Below, in pieces: positions 16,187 to 28,637 of a stretch of 64,000 nucleotides of DNA (positions are counted from its first letter, which is position 1; each line of letters begins with the position of its first letter). This DNA is from Campylobacter sp. RM16187 (lineage in GTDB: Bacteria > Campylobacterota > Campylobacteria > Campylobacterales > Campylobacteraceae), in contig NZ_CP012549.1 of assembly GCF_025319965.1 (NCBI RefSeq), positions 496,001 to 560,000 on the forward strand, written 5' to 3'. A program made the translations under genes and the position numbers. Below the pieces are notes generated by a model. It was not told the origin of the DNA. It saw nothing but the letters and a program-made list of their open reading frames with translations, and ran no database searches.

Positions 16187-18946
16187 ATGGATTATAAAGA
16201 TACACTCCTGCTTCCAAGCACCGAATTTCCCATGCGAGGAAGCTTGCCGCAAAACGAACCGACGCGGCTAGAAAAATGGTACGGCGAGAGAGACATCTAC
16301 TCTAAAATGAAAGCCAAACGCCAAAAGGCGAAAAAGAGCTTCAACCTCCACGACGGACCTCCATATGCAAACGGCAACCTCCACATAGGACACGCACTTA
16401 ACAAAACCCTAAAAGACATCATCACTAAGACTCACTACTTCTTTGGCGAAGACATCCGCTATACTCCTGGTTGGGACTGCCACGGCTTGCCGATCGAGCA
16501 GCAAGTTGAAGTAAAGCTTGGCGAGAAGAAGAAAGCCATGAGCACAACTCGGATCAGGGAGTTTTGCAGAGAGCATGCAAGAGAATTTATAGGGATCCAA
16601 AAAGAGGGCTTTAAACAGCTTGGTATAGTCGGTGACTGGGATGATCCTTATCTTACGATGAAATTTAAATTTGAAGCTGAAATTTACAAAACGCTTTGTA
16701 AAGTAGCTAAGCGCGGACTTTTGATAGAGCGAAGCAAGCCTGTTTATTGGAGCTGGGCGGCAAAATCAGCCCTTGCAGAAGCTGAGGTCGAGTATGAAGA
16801 TAAAGAGGACTATAGCATCTACGTAGCCTTTAAACTAGGCGATGAGGCGCTAAAAAAACTAGGAGTTAAAGAGGCAAGCGCAGTCATCTGGACTACGACT
16901 CCTTGGACTCTTCCTGCAAACCAAGCCATAAGCTTAAATCCAAATGAAAAATACGTAGTTACAACTGAAAATTTGATATTTGCCAAAGAGATGATCGAAG
17001 AACTCGTTAAAGAAGGACTTACAAAAGGCGAGATCGTAAAAGAATTTAAAGCCGGCGAGCTTGAAAATCTCCACGCGATAAATCCTCTAAACGACCGTGA
17101 GTCTAAATTTATCCTCGGCGAGCACGTTACTATGGACGGCGGAACGGGTCTAGTTCATACGGCTCCGGGGCACGGTGAGGATGACTATCACATAAGCTTA
17201 AAATACGGCATCGAAGTTATCATGCCTGTGGATGAGGCAGGACTTTACGACTCTACGCTTAGAGTTAAGAAGCTTTTCCGCGCGGATGTAGCGGATGAGC
17301 TGGTTGGCATGCATATATTTAAAGCTAATGAGAAAATTTTAGAAATTTTGGGCAAAAGCTTGCTTAAAGTTAGCAAATTTACCCACTCTTATCCTTTCTG
17401 CTGGAGAACGCATAAGCCGGTTATCTACCGCGCGACAAAGCAGTGGTTTATCGCTATGGACGAGCCAAAGATAGACGGAAAGACTCTAAGAGAGGTTGCG
17501 CTTGCGGAGATAGAAAAAGTTAAATTTTACCCTGCAAGCGGTGCAAGAAGGATAGGGTTGATGGTTGCAAATCGCCCTGACTGGTGTATCTCTCGCCAAA
17601 GAGATTGGGGTGTGCCAATCGCGTTTTTTAGAGATAAAGAGACGAAAGAGCCGATATTTGATAGCGAAATTTTGGATTTTGTAGCCAAAATTTTTGAAGA
17701 AAAAGGAGCTGACGCTTGGTGGGATATGGAAATTAAAGAGCTTCTACCGCCAAACTCCAAATACGACGCTAAAAATTTAGAAAAGGTAACCGACATCCTT
17801 GATGTGTGGTTTGATAGCGGCAGCACTTGGTCTGCTGTTTTAAAGAGCGGAGATTACGACGCGGGTGGCTATCAGGCTGATATGTATTTAGAAGGTAGCG
17901 ATCAGCATAGAGGTTGGTTTCAAAGCTCACTTCTTTTAAGCTGCGCGGCAGAAGGACAAGCGCCTTATAAAAGCGTCTTAACTCACGGCTTTACCGTCGA
18001 TGAAAACGGTCAAAAGATGAGTAAGAGTAAAGGTAACGTCGTAGCTCCGCAAGACGTGATCAAAACTTACGGCGTTGAAATTTTGCGCCTTTGGGTTGCG
18101 CTCAGCGACTACTCAAGCGATCTAAAGATAAGCGATAACATCTTAAAGCAAGTTAGCGAGCAATACCGCAAGATAAGAAATACCATAAGATTTTTGCTCG
18201 CAAACGTAAATGACTTAGATGATCTTGAGACTTCAAATTTCAACATCCTTGATAAGTGGATACTAAGCCGCGCTAGACGCGCTTTTGGCGAGGTTGAGAC
18301 GGCGTTTAGAAATTACGATTTCTCAAAAGGCTTTAGTGTGCTTATGAATTTCTTGAGTGCCGATCTTTCTGGTATCTATCTTGATATTTGTAAAGACAGG
18401 CTGTATTGTGACGAGATGGACGGCGATCGCAGAAGATCGGCTCAAAGTGCGATGGCTATCATCACAAGAGCGCTCTTGCCGCTTATAGCACCGACTCTTA
18501 CATATACGGTTGATGAGGTTATGGACTATGCGCCTGAGATCATCAAAAACGGAGCCAAAGACGCATTTGATCTTGAGTATGCCCCGATAGATTTTGAATT
18601 TGAAGTGGATGATGAGCTTTTAGCTCAAAGTAGAGAGAAATTCTTTGAGCTTATAGACGTGCTTAAAAAAGACAAAAAGATAAAATCAACTCTTGAACTA
18701 GTGCTTCAAACCAGCTCAAATTCTATCCTGAGCGAAAATTTAGACGAGATAACCGACTGGTATATGGTAAGTGAGATCGAGAGCCTTGATGATAAGGATA
18801 GTTTGGCTGAATTTGAGATAGGACATGACAAATTTAAGCTTGTAATGTCAAGCAAATTTAAGTGCCCAAGATGCTGGAAATTTAGCGCTAAACATGACGG
18901 CGAAACCTGCCCGAGATGTGAAAGAGTGCTTAAAAATGCTCTCTGA
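16187..18946 (+). CDS. ileS: Isoleucyl-tRNA synthetase
   Basis: Class Ia isoleucyl-tRNA synthetase, 919 residues. I start it at ATG 16187 ([18 protein letters not shown]): AAGG is 7 bases upstream, and the six codons back to a TTG at 16169 add nothing conserved. HIGH is at residues 66-69 and KMSKS at 610-614. A C-terminal zinc finger uses Cys893, Cys896, Cys908 and Cys911. The central editing domain includes [12 protein letters not shown]. The 3' end overlaps a 36-codon gene at 18936. Confidence 0.98.
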   Translation: MDYKDTLLLPSTEFPMRGSLPQNEPTRLEKWYGERDIYSKMKAKRQKAKKSFNLHDGPPYANGNLHIGHALNKTLKDIITKTHYFFGEDIRYTPGWDCHGLPIEQQVEVKLGEKKKAMSTTRIREFCREHAREFIGIQKEGFKQLGIVGDWDDPYLTMKFKFEAEIYKTLCKVAKRGLLIERSKPVYWSWAAKSALAEAEVEYEDKEDYSIYVAFKLGDEALKKLGVKEASAVIWTTTPWTLPANQAISLNPNEKYVVTTENLIFAKEMIEELVKEGLTKGEIVKEFKAGELENLHAINPLNDRESKFILGEHVTMDGGTGLVHTAPGHGEDDYHISLKYGIEVIMPVDEAGLYDSTLRVKKLFRADVADELVGMHIFKANEKILEILGKSLLKVSKFTHSYPFCWRTHKPVIYRATKQWFIAMDEPKIDGKTLREVALAEIEKVKFYPASGARRIGLMVANRPDWCISRQRDWGVPIAFFRDKETKEPIFDSEILDFVAKIFEEKGADAWWDMEIKELLPPNSKYDAKNLEKVTDILDVWFDSGSTWSAVLKSGDYDAGGYQADMYLEGSDQHRGWFQSSLLLSCAAEGQAPYKSVLTHGFTVDENGQKMSKSKGNVVAPQDVIKTYGVEILRLWVALSDYSSDLKISDNILKQVSEQYRKIRNTIRFLLANVNDLDDLETSNFNILDKWILSRARRAFGEVETAFRNYDFSKGFSVLMNFLSADLSGIYLDICKDRLYCDEMDGDRRRSAQSAMAIITRALLPLIAPTLTYTVDEVMDYAPEIIKNGAKDAFDLEYAPIDFEFEVDDELLAQSREKFFELIDVLKKDKKIKSTLELVLQTSSNSILSENLDEITDWYMVSEIESLDDKDSLAEFEIGHDKFKLVMSSKFKCPRCWKFSAKHDGETCPRCERVLKNAL

Positions 18947-19042
18947 GCCGATACATTTTAGCGTCATCGTAGCCACTATAGCAGCGATACTTTGCGTAGT
19001 GGGCATCGGGATAATTTTAGTAAATAAATTTAAGGAAAACAG

Positions 19043-19046
<4 letters not shown>
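18936..19046 (+). CDS. Tiny single-pass membrane protein between ileS and gatA
   Basis: 36 codons: [12 protein letters not shown], then [17 protein letters not shown], then NKFKENR. One transmembrane segment of about 21 residues is followed by a basic tail, which predicts N-out/C-in insertion. The ATG lies inside the last codons of ileS (11-base overlap), and its TGA overlaps the gatA ATG (ATGA), so expression is likely by translational coupling. From memory, C. jejuni has a similarly tiny putative membrane-protein gene (Cj1060c) in the same place, which supports a real gene. The function is unknown. It is too short for ordinary gene callers. Confidence 0.72.
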
Positions 19047-21851
<2,805 letters not shown>

Positions 21852-21852
<1 letters not shown>

Positions 21853-22955
21853 TGTTAAATTTAAAAACCAAAAGAGAGAAATTTGACGAACCGCTTTACC
21901 TTGAGAGCGGTCGAATTCTCTCAAATTTTGAGCTTGTTTATGAAACTTACGGAAATTTAAATCAGGATAAAAGCAACGTTATTGTCATCTGCCACGCACT
22001 TACCGGCTCACACCATGCCGCAGGCAGGTATGAAAACGATACGAAATCAGGCTGGTGGGATAACTTCATAGGTGATGGCAAAGCGGTTGATACGAATAAG
22101 TTTTTTGTCATTTGCGTAAATATTTTAGGCTCAAATTTTGGATCCACAAATCCGCTTAGTATAGAAAAAAGCACGGGTAAACAGTATCGCTTAAGGTTTC
22201 CAGTCCTTACGATAAGCGATGTGGTAAAAGCTCAGATGAAGCTTTTTAAAAGACTTGGCATAAAGCAGGCTCACGCAGTTATCGGCGGTAGCCTTGGCGG
22301 TATGCAGGCACTTTGCTTTGCGATTGAATTTCCTGATTTTGCAAAAAATGTAATCATCATGGCGAGCACTTATCAGACTAAACCTTGGGCGATCGCATTT
22401 AATAAAATCGCAATCGAAGGCATCTTGCGCGACAAGGAATTTAAAGACGGCGAATACGATCCAAACGATATCGCAGAAAGCGGACTTGTCGGCATGGCGC
22501 TTGGCAGGATGGTAGGGCATATTAGCTTTTTAAGTCCTGAGTCGATGGACGTGAAATTTGGCAGAAACTATGTCGAGACAGACGGACTTTACGAGCTTAC
22601 GGGGCGCTTTCAAGTAGATAGATATATGGAGTATAACGGGCATAATTTCCCAAAGCGCTTTGATCCGCTGAGCTATCTTTATATCGTTAAGATGATGAAT
22701 ATCTTTGACTGCACGAGGCATTATGATAGCCTTGGTGACGCGCTTTCTTGTATCAAAGCAAGGCTTACTCTCATATCATTTAGCGGCGATATACTCTTTC
22801 CGCCAAGTTGTATGAAGGAGATGGCGGACGAGCTTGCTAAGCTTGAAAAAGCCTGCGAGTGCGAATATATCGAGATAAATAGCAGCTACGGACATGATGC
22901 GTTTTTAGTTGAGATTGATAAATTTGAAGATCATGTAAAAAAGGTTTTAAAATGA
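21852..22955 (+). CDS. metX: Homoserine O-acetyltransferase
   Basis: Alpha/beta-hydrolase-fold enzyme that acetylates homoserine from acetyl-CoA for methionine synthesis; 367 residues. The nucleophile elbow GGSLGGMQAL holds the catalytic serine, with Asp in FSGDILFPP and His in YGHDAFLVE. The start is GTG, overlapping the guaB stop (TAGTG). The family includes serine and succinyl transferases, and specificity cannot be settled by eye; acetyl transfer is the usual assignment at this length. The next gene, xseB, overlaps by 4 bases. Confidence 0.93.
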
Positions 22956-23158
22956 GTGAAGAGATAAGACAGGATCAGTTTGAAGATAAGCTTATAAAGG
23001 CAAATGAAATTTTAGAGCGATTAAGCGATGAGAATATCAGTCTAGAGGAGAGTGTAAAGCTTCACAAAGAGGGCAAAAAGCTACTTGATGAGGCGGCTAA
23101 AATTTTACAAAACGCCAAGCTTGTCATAAACGAAATAGAGGATGAAAAAGATGAGTAA
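22952..23158 (+). CDS. xseB: Exodeoxyribonuclease VII small subunit
   Basis: Small subunit of exonuclease VII, 68 residues, mostly coiled helix. The family pattern is clear: FEDKLIKANEILERLSDENISLEESVKLHKEGKKLL in overlapping runs. The start ATG overlaps the metX stop (ATGA) and the tail overlaps the next gene. The large subunit, xseA, is not in the window. Confidence 0.92.
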   Translation: MSEEIRQDQFEDKLIKANEILERLSDENISLEESVKLHKEGKKLLDEAAKILQNAKLVINEIEDEKDE

Positions 23159-23951
23159 AATTTGTGCATTGCAGCTTGCAACTCAACCTATGAGCGATTC
23201 TAGACTTGATTATTATTTTAAGATGTGTGCCGATGAGGATGCTCGTCTTGTAGTGCTTGGAGAGTATGTTCTAAATAGCTTTTTTAAAGAGCTTGAGACC
23301 ATGCCTAAAAGCATTATAAAAGAGCAGAGTGAGAGGAAAAAAGAGTCGCTTTTAAATCTTGCCAGTAAATATGATTTGACTATAGTTGCGCCTTTTGTTT
23401 TAAGCAAAGGAAAGGAATTTATAAAAGTCGTTGCAAAATTTAATAATAGCGGAGTCAAATTTCATGAACAGCAAATTTTAATGCCGTATTCACACTGGAA
23501 TGAGGCGAAATTCTTTAATAATGCTCAAGAGGACAAGATAAATTTTATGACCTTTATGCATGAAAAATTTAAAATCGGTGTGATGTTTGGTTACGAATCT
23601 CACTTTGACCCTGCCTGGGCGTATATGATGAATAAAAAAGTAGATATCATAGTAATGCCGACTGCGAGCACTTTTTTTAGTGAAAATCGCTGGGAAGAGC
23701 TTTTAAAGACTAGAGCTTTTACGAATAATACATATATTTTACGGGTAAATCGCGTGGGAAATCATAAGGTAACCGCCGGTCAGTGGAATTTTTACGGAGA
23801 TACGATGCTTATTGATCCTTTAGGTGAAGTTGAAGCCAGTCTTGGAAACGGCGAAGAGATGTTACTGGCAAAGGTTAGTAAGCAAAAGATTGGTAATGCC
23901 AGAAATTTGTGGGAATTTAGAAAGATACTTCACAAGAGAGGACTTGTTTAA
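23151..23951 (+). CDS. Nitrilase-family protein lacking the catalytic Cys and Lys
   Basis: 266 residues from ATG 23151 (GAGGA 8 bases upstream; an ATG at 23142 lies inside xseB). The carbon-nitrogen hydrolase fold is recognisable: LVVLGEYVLNSF holds Glu38, and IVMPTAS and NNTYILRVNRVG are typical. The usual lysine position reads HEQQIL (Gln107), and the usual cysteine position reads VMFGYESHF (Gly147). Two of three catalytic residues are therefore missing, so it is probably not an amidase. From memory C. jejuni has a carbon-nitrogen hydrolase homologue (Cj1056c) in the same neighbourhood. The role is unknown; a binding or regulatory pseudoenzyme is possible. Confidence 0.85.
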   Translation: MSKICALQLATQPMSDSRLDYYFKMCADEDARLVVLGEYVLNSFFKELETMPKSIIKEQSERKKESLLNLASKYDLTIVAPFVLSKGKEFIKVVAKFNNSGVKFHEQQILMPYSHWNEAKFFNNAQEDKINFMTFMHEKFKIGVMFGYESHFDPAWAYMMNKKVDIIVMPTASTFFSENRWEELLKTRAFTNNTYILRVNRVGNHKVTAGQWNFYGDTMLIDPLGEVEASLGNGEEMLLAKVSKQKIGNARNLWEFRKILHKRGLV

Positions 23952-24003
23952 ATTGTCTAATTTCTTATTTTAAATAGCTAAAAGTATCTAAGTCTCTTTT
24001 GGA

Positions 24004-24009
24004 TATAAT
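24004..24009 (+). promoter_or_regulatory. Probable -10 box for murC
   Basis: TATAAT in GGATATAATCG, 30 bases upstream of the murC TTG start, in an 87-base gap after the nitrilase-like gene. A perfect consensus hexamer. Confidence 0.6.
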
Positions 24010-24038
24010 CGATATAAATTTTAATTCAAGGTCAAATT

Positions 24039-25346
24039 TTGAAAAAAGTCCATTTTATAGGTATAGGCGGCATAGGAATTTCGGCAATCGCTAGGTTTTT
24101 AAATGAAAAAGGTTTTGAGATAAGCGGTAGCGATATCAAAGAGAGTCCAACTACTATAGAGCTGCAAAATCAAGGCATTAAAGTCATCACTCCTCACTGC
24201 AAAGAGGCTATCAAAGATCAAGATTTCGTCATATATTCAGCAGCTATAAAGAGCGATAATATCGAACTTATCGAGGCTAAAAATAAAGGCATAAAGTGCT
24301 TATCTCGCAAAGAGGCATTGCCTATGGTTTTGGAGGGTAAACGTGTATTTGCGGTGGCGGGAGCTCATGGCAAAAGCACTACTTCTGCGATGCTATCCGG
24401 CCTTCTTGAAGGCTCTGTAATCATAGGTGCGATCTCTAAGCAGTTTAACTCCAATATGAAATATGAAGCTCATGAAAATGTGATATTTGAAGCTGACGAG
24501 AGTGATTCTAGCTTTTTAAACTCAAACCCGTATCTTGCTGTCGTAACCAATGCAGAGCCCGAACATATGGAACACTACGAGCATGATTTGGAGAAATTTC
24601 ATGCCGCATATCGCGGATTTTTAGAGCGTGCTAAAGTTAGGGTGATAAATGCCGAAGATGAGTTTTTAAGTACTTTAAAAATAGAGGCGGTTAGACTAAA
24701 TCCAAGCGTTGATATTACCGATATGAAGATGGTTGTAAGAGATTTTGTCCCTTATACCACATTTAATCTTAAAAATTTGGGCAAATTTGAGGTGCTTGGA
24801 ATGGGCGAATATATAGCAATCGATGCTAGTTTAGCCATTTTAGCGGCGATTAACGAAGTATCTTTAAGTTCAATTAGAGAAAATTTGCTAAATTTTAAAG
24901 GGATAAAAAAGCGCTTTGATATACTGACTGCAAGTCGTAATTTTGTACTTATAGATGACTATGGACACCATCCTACTGAGATTAAAGCTACTTTAAAATC
25001 TGCATTTGAATATGCTAAGTTACTTGGAATTTCAAAAGTTACAGCCATATTTCAGCCACATAGATATACTAGACTTAGTGCGAATTTGGATGCTTTCAAA
25101 GAGAGTTTTAAAGGCATAGACGAGCTTGTAATTTTACCTGTATATGCGGCTGGTGAGACACCTATAGTTATAGATCTGAAAGAGGAATTTAAAGAGTATA
25201 ATCCGGTAATGACTAAAAAAGTTGAGCGAGAAGGCGATGCTATCGGATTTATAGATGAATTTGGAGTAAAAAATTTGCTTGATGACGGGCTTGTAATAGG
25301 CTTTGGAGCAGGAGATATCACATATCAGTTAAGGGGAATTTTATGA
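24039..25346 (+). CDS. murC: UDP-N-acetylmuramate--L-alanine ligase
   Basis: Adds L-alanine to UDP-MurNAc, the first peptide step of cell-wall synthesis; 435 residues. The N-terminal nucleotide fold GIGGIGISAIARFL and the ATP loop GAHGKSTTSAM are present, with the C-terminal HHPTEIKAT and FQPHRYTR motifs of Mur ligases. The start is TTG, with AAGG at 24029-24032; nothing upstream in frame is better. It overlaps the following small gene by 4 bases (ATGA). Confidence 0.97.
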   Translation: MKKVHFIGIGGIGISAIARFLNEKGFEISGSDIKESPTTIELQNQGIKVITPHCKEAIKDQDFVIYSAAIKSDNIELIEAKNKGIKCLSRKEALPMVLEGKRVFAVAGAHGKSTTSAMLSGLLEGSVIIGAISKQFNSNMKYEAHENVIFEADESDSSFLNSNPYLAVVTNAEPEHMEHYEHDLEKFHAAYRGFLERAKVRVINAEDEFLSTLKIEAVRLNPSVDITDMKMVVRDFVPYTTFNLKNLGKFEVLGMGEYIAIDASLAILAAINEVSLSSIRENLLNFKGIKKRFDILTASRNFVLIDDYGHHPTEIKATLKSAFEYAKLLGISKVTAIFQPHRYTRLSANLDAFKESFKGIDELVILPVYAAGETPIVIDLKEEFKEYNPVMTKKVEREGDAIGFIDEFGVKNLLDDGLVIGFGAGDITYQLRGIL

Positions 25347-25684
25347 GAATTTTATTTATTTTAGCGGCTCTTTTACTGGTTGTTTTGCTATTTAGCATAA
25401 AACATGAAAGCCTTAGTCTAAAGGCTAAAGTAATGCTTACGATAGTCATATCTATTGTTTGCGCAGCCGCTTGTTTTTATCAATTTGAGTTTGAAAATAG
25501 ACAGGCTAAATCTCAAGAAATTTTAACACTTTTTAATCAAGGAAAAATTTTAAAGTGTGGAGATATTGAAGTAAATAATTCAAAATTTAATTACGAATTT
25601 GGCACCTCCTCTTTTGTTGCAAAACGCGCAATCACAGAGCTTCGTAGCATAAAAGTAGATATTAAAAATTGCGAGGCGAAGTAA
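25343..25684 (+). CDS. Small two-helix membrane protein of the murC-mutS2 unit
   Basis: 113 residues with two hydrophobic segments (about 2-18 and 31-49), then a soluble tail of about 60 residues with two cysteines (LKCGDIEV and IKNCEAK) that may pair if the tail is periplasmic. It overlaps murC by 4 bases and abuts mutS2 (TAAGTG). An integral membrane protein occupies the same slot in C. jejuni (Cj1053c, from memory). I recognise no domain. Co-transcription with murC might hint at an envelope role, but that is only context. Confidence 0.8.
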   Translation: MRILFILAALLLVVLLFSIKHESLSLKAKVMLTIVISIVCAAACFYQFEFENRQAKSQEILTLFNQGKILKCGDIEVNNSKFNYEFGTSSFVAKRAITELRSIKVDIKNCEAK

Positions 25685-27886
25685 GTGGATAGGCTTATTC
25701 AAACCCTTGATTTGACTGAATATATCGCTAAATTTAGCTCATTTTTGGCCCGCGAAAAGCCTCTTTTTATGCCTGGAGACACAAGACTTCACTATGAAAA
25801 GATTATCGAACTCTCTTTAATGGAGTTTAAAGAGCCGGAGAATACCGCAAATTTAGACGATGCACTAATGCGCCTTAGCAAACAAGCAATACTTCATATA
25901 AGTGAAATTTACGAATTTGCCAAAATTATCAGATATTTTACCTATCTAAAAACTCTAAAATTTGAGAAAAAACTTGGAGAGTGGCTTGCAAAGATAGAAA
26001 TTCCGGAAGCGGTTTTGAAAGCTGCAAACTATTTTGATAAAAATGGTGAGTTAAAAGATGAGATAGATGAGAGATTGGTTGGCATAAGAGCCGCTTTTAA
26101 CACAAAAAAAGCGCAAATTGATGCCGACATGAAAAGGCTTATATATTCTAAGTCGATAACTCCTTATCTTGTCGATACACAGGTGCATTTTATAAACAGT
26201 CAAGAGGCGTTGCTAGTTAGAGGAGGCTTTAATCACGCTTTAAAAGGCACCGTTATAGGGCGTAGCGCTAGCGGATATTTTTATATAATGCCGGCGAATA
26301 TAGAAAAGTTAAAAAAAGAGCAAAGTGAGCTAATAGATAAAAAAGAGCAAATAATTTATGAATATGCAAAGCAGATTAGCGGAGTTTTTCACAAAAATTT
26401 ATTATTTTTAAAATTTATAAACACAGCCTTTGATCTTTTTGACGCCTATAGTGCAAGAGTTTTGACAGCTAGAAGCTTGGATTACGAGTTTGTTTTAAGT
26501 GATAACTCAGATAAGATAATTCTTAAAAATTTCGCCCATCCTGCGCTTAAAAACCCAAAGAGTGTAAGTGTGGATTTTAGTAAAAAAGTTCTTTTGATAA
26601 CCGGTGTAAATGCTGGCGGTAAATCTATGCTACTAAAATCAATAATAGCTGCTTCTTTTATGGCGAAGTATCTTTTGCCTATGAGAATAGATCCTCTTAA
26701 CTCTCGCATAGGCGGATTTAAGGAGTTTGATACCATCATCGAAGATCCGCAAAACGTAAAGAACGATATCTCAACTTTTGCTGGCAGGATGATGCATTTT
26801 TCTAAACTTTTTACAAAGAAAAATTTGCTAATCGGTATTGATGAGATAGAGCTTGGAACGGATTTTGAAGAGGCTGCAAGCTTATATGGGGTAATGATAG
26901 AAAAGCTTATATCTCAAGATATTAAGATGATAATTACAACCCACCACAAACGTTTAGCCATGATACTTGCCAAAAATAGCGAGGTTGAGCTTGTGGCGGC
27001 ACTTTATGACGAAGCAAATTCTCGTCCGAAATTCGAGTTTTTAAAAGGAACTATTGGTAAATCATATGCCTTTGAAACAGCGGCTAGATACGGAATCTCT
27101 CAAAATTTGGTAAGCGAGGCTAAGAGGCTTTACGGAGAAGATAAAGAAAATTTAAATGAAATAATCTCAAAGACTCTAAATTTAGAGGTTGAGCTAAAAG
27201 AAAGGCTTGAAAATACACTCAAAAAAGAACAAAAATTAGACAGCCTAATAGACAGCTTAAGAGATCAAAAAGAGCGTTTTGAAATTGAGCAGCAAGAGAT
27301 TGTAAATAGACTTGAAAGAGAGTATTTTAAGGCTATAAATGAGGCCAAAAGAGCTATAAATTTAGATGATACCAAAGAGAAACAGCGCGCTTTAAACAGG
27401 GCTAATGAAGCTAAAAAAACGATAGTAAAACCAGAAGTTGCCACTGCGCCTGAGCTAAATGTGGGAGATCATGTAAAATATGGCAAAATAAAGGGGGTGG
27501 TGATAAATTTAAGCAAAAGCGATGTGACTATACAAACCGATGCCGTAAGCTTGAGGGTGCCTATAAAGATGTTAAAAAAGAGTGGAAATCCGCCATCTGC
27601 ACCACAAAAATCAGAAGTAAATTTGAAAATACAAAAGCCAAGAAGTGCAAATGTAGTGCTTGATCTGCACGGAATGCGTGCTGATGAGGCGATAGATAAA
27701 TTGGATAAATTTATAAGCGATAGCCTTGTGATGGGTTTTGATGAGGTAAGCGTATTTCACGGTATAGGCACAGGTAAACTTGCTTATGCGGTCAAGAATT
27801 TTTTAAGAGAGCATCCTAGTGTAAAGGAATTTTTTGATGCACCGCCAAATCAGGGTGGTTTTGGAGCAAAGATTATTCGTCTTTAG
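25685..27886 (+). CDS. mutS2: MutS2 family protein with Smr domain
   Basis: 733 residues, GTG start directly after the preceding stop. The P-loop is GVNAGGKS (residues 307-314), followed by the MutS ATPase segments IIEDPQNVKNDISTFAGRMM, LIGIDEIELGTDFEEA and IITTHH. A long charged coiled coil (about 490-590) leads to a C-terminal Smr nuclease domain, with LDLHGMRADEA (His662) and HGIGTGKL. MutS2 proteins suppress recombination or act on stalled ribosomes in other bacteria. Mismatch repair proper is generally absent in Campylobacter. Confidence 0.95.
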   Translation: MDRLIQTLDLTEYIAKFSSFLAREKPLFMPGDTRLHYEKIIELSLMEFKEPENTANLDDALMRLSKQAILHISEIYEFAKIIRYFTYLKTLKFEKKLGEWLAKIEIPEAVLKAANYFDKNGELKDEIDERLVGIRAAFNTKKAQIDADMKRLIYSKSITPYLVDTQVHFINSQEALLVRGGFNHALKGTVIGRSASGYFYIMPANIEKLKKEQSELIDKKEQIIYEYAKQISGVFHKNLLFLKFINTAFDLFDAYSARVLTARSLDYEFVLSDNSDKIILKNFAHPALKNPKSVSVDFSKKVLLITGVNAGGKSMLLKSIIAASFMAKYLLPMRIDPLNSRIGGFKEFDTIIEDPQNVKNDISTFAGRMMHFSKLFTKKNLLIGIDEIELGTDFEEAASLYGVMIEKLISQDIKMIITTHHKRLAMILAKNSEVELVAALYDEANSRPKFEFLKGTIGKSYAFETAARYGISQNLVSEAKRLYGEDKENLNEIISKTLNLEVELKERLENTLKKEQKLDSLIDSLRDQKERFEIEQQEIVNRLEREYFKAINEAKRAINLDDTKEKQRALNRANEAKKTIVKPEVATAPELNVGDHVKYGKIKGVVINLSKSDVTIQTDAVSLRVPIKMLKKSGNPPSAPQKSEVNLKIQKPRSANVVLDLHGMRADEAIDKLDKFISDSLVMGFDEVSVFHGIGTGKLAYAVKNFLREHPSVKEFFDAPPNQGGFGAKIIRL

Positions 27887-27939
27887 TAGTCCAAATCTAT
27901 CAATTTATACTACTTAATATGAAATTTTAAAGGATTGAT

Positions 27940-28539
27940 TTGACGGCATTTTTGCAAGGGTTGTTTTTTGGTTTTGGTGCGGCGGTCCCAATAGGCCCTA
28001 TAAATATAATGATAATGACAGCTGCTCTAAAATCGTTTTGGATAGCTTTTGCTATAGGGCTTGGAGCCATGAGTGCTGATATATTTTATCTTGCGCTTTT
28101 GGTCTTTGGTCTGCTTGAATATTTAAATGGCGATACTGTCTCAAAAATTATAGGGACTTTTGGTATCTGTTATCTTTTTTATATATCATATCTTATACTT
28201 AAAAATTCCAATAAACCTATAAGAGTAGATGAGCAGATTGGAGCAATCAAAGGAAATTTTCTTAGAAATTATTTTAAAGGTTTCTTGGTAACTCTTACAA
28301 ATCCTTATACGGTAGGCTTTTGGCTTAGTGTGACAAGCTATGCTAAAAGCTTTGAGAATGTATATTTAGTTATGGTCGGGCTTGTTGTCGCTATTTTTAT
28401 ATGGATAGTGTCTATGCCTTTTGGAGTCTATAAAAGTGCTAAATTTATCTCTCGTAATTTAGTAAAATGGATGAATATTGTATGTGCAATTATATTAGTA
28501 GTATTTGCGTTAAATATGCTTTATAAGTTATTTTTATAG
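27940..28539 (+). CDS. LysE/RhtB-type amino-acid exporter
   Basis: 199 residues with about six hydrophobic segments. The N-terminal GAAVPIGPINIMIMTAAL is the signature of LysE/RhtB exporters, and the loop KGFLVTLTNPYTVGFW is the second family landmark. It probably exports amino acids or derivatives; the substrate cannot be told. The start is TTG, with AAAGGA at 27930-27935 just upstream. It stands in its own short unit after mutS2. Confidence 0.87.
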   Translation: MTAFLQGLFFGFGAAVPIGPINIMIMTAALKSFWIAFAIGLGAMSADIFYLALLVFGLLEYLNGDTVSKIIGTFGICYLFYISYLILKNSNKPIRVDEQIGAIKGNFLRNYFKGFLVTLTNPYTVGFWLSVTSYAKSFENVYLVMVGLVVAIFIWIVSMPFGVYKSAKFISRNLVKWMNIVCAIILVVFALNMLYKLFL

Positions 28540-28637
28540 ATAGATATTTTATTGATGGTTGTTAATAGCTTTTTAAAACAAAAGATGATAAAATGCAAGG
28601 TAGTTTGTCTTATAAAAAAGAGGCTTAAGAAGTTCTA

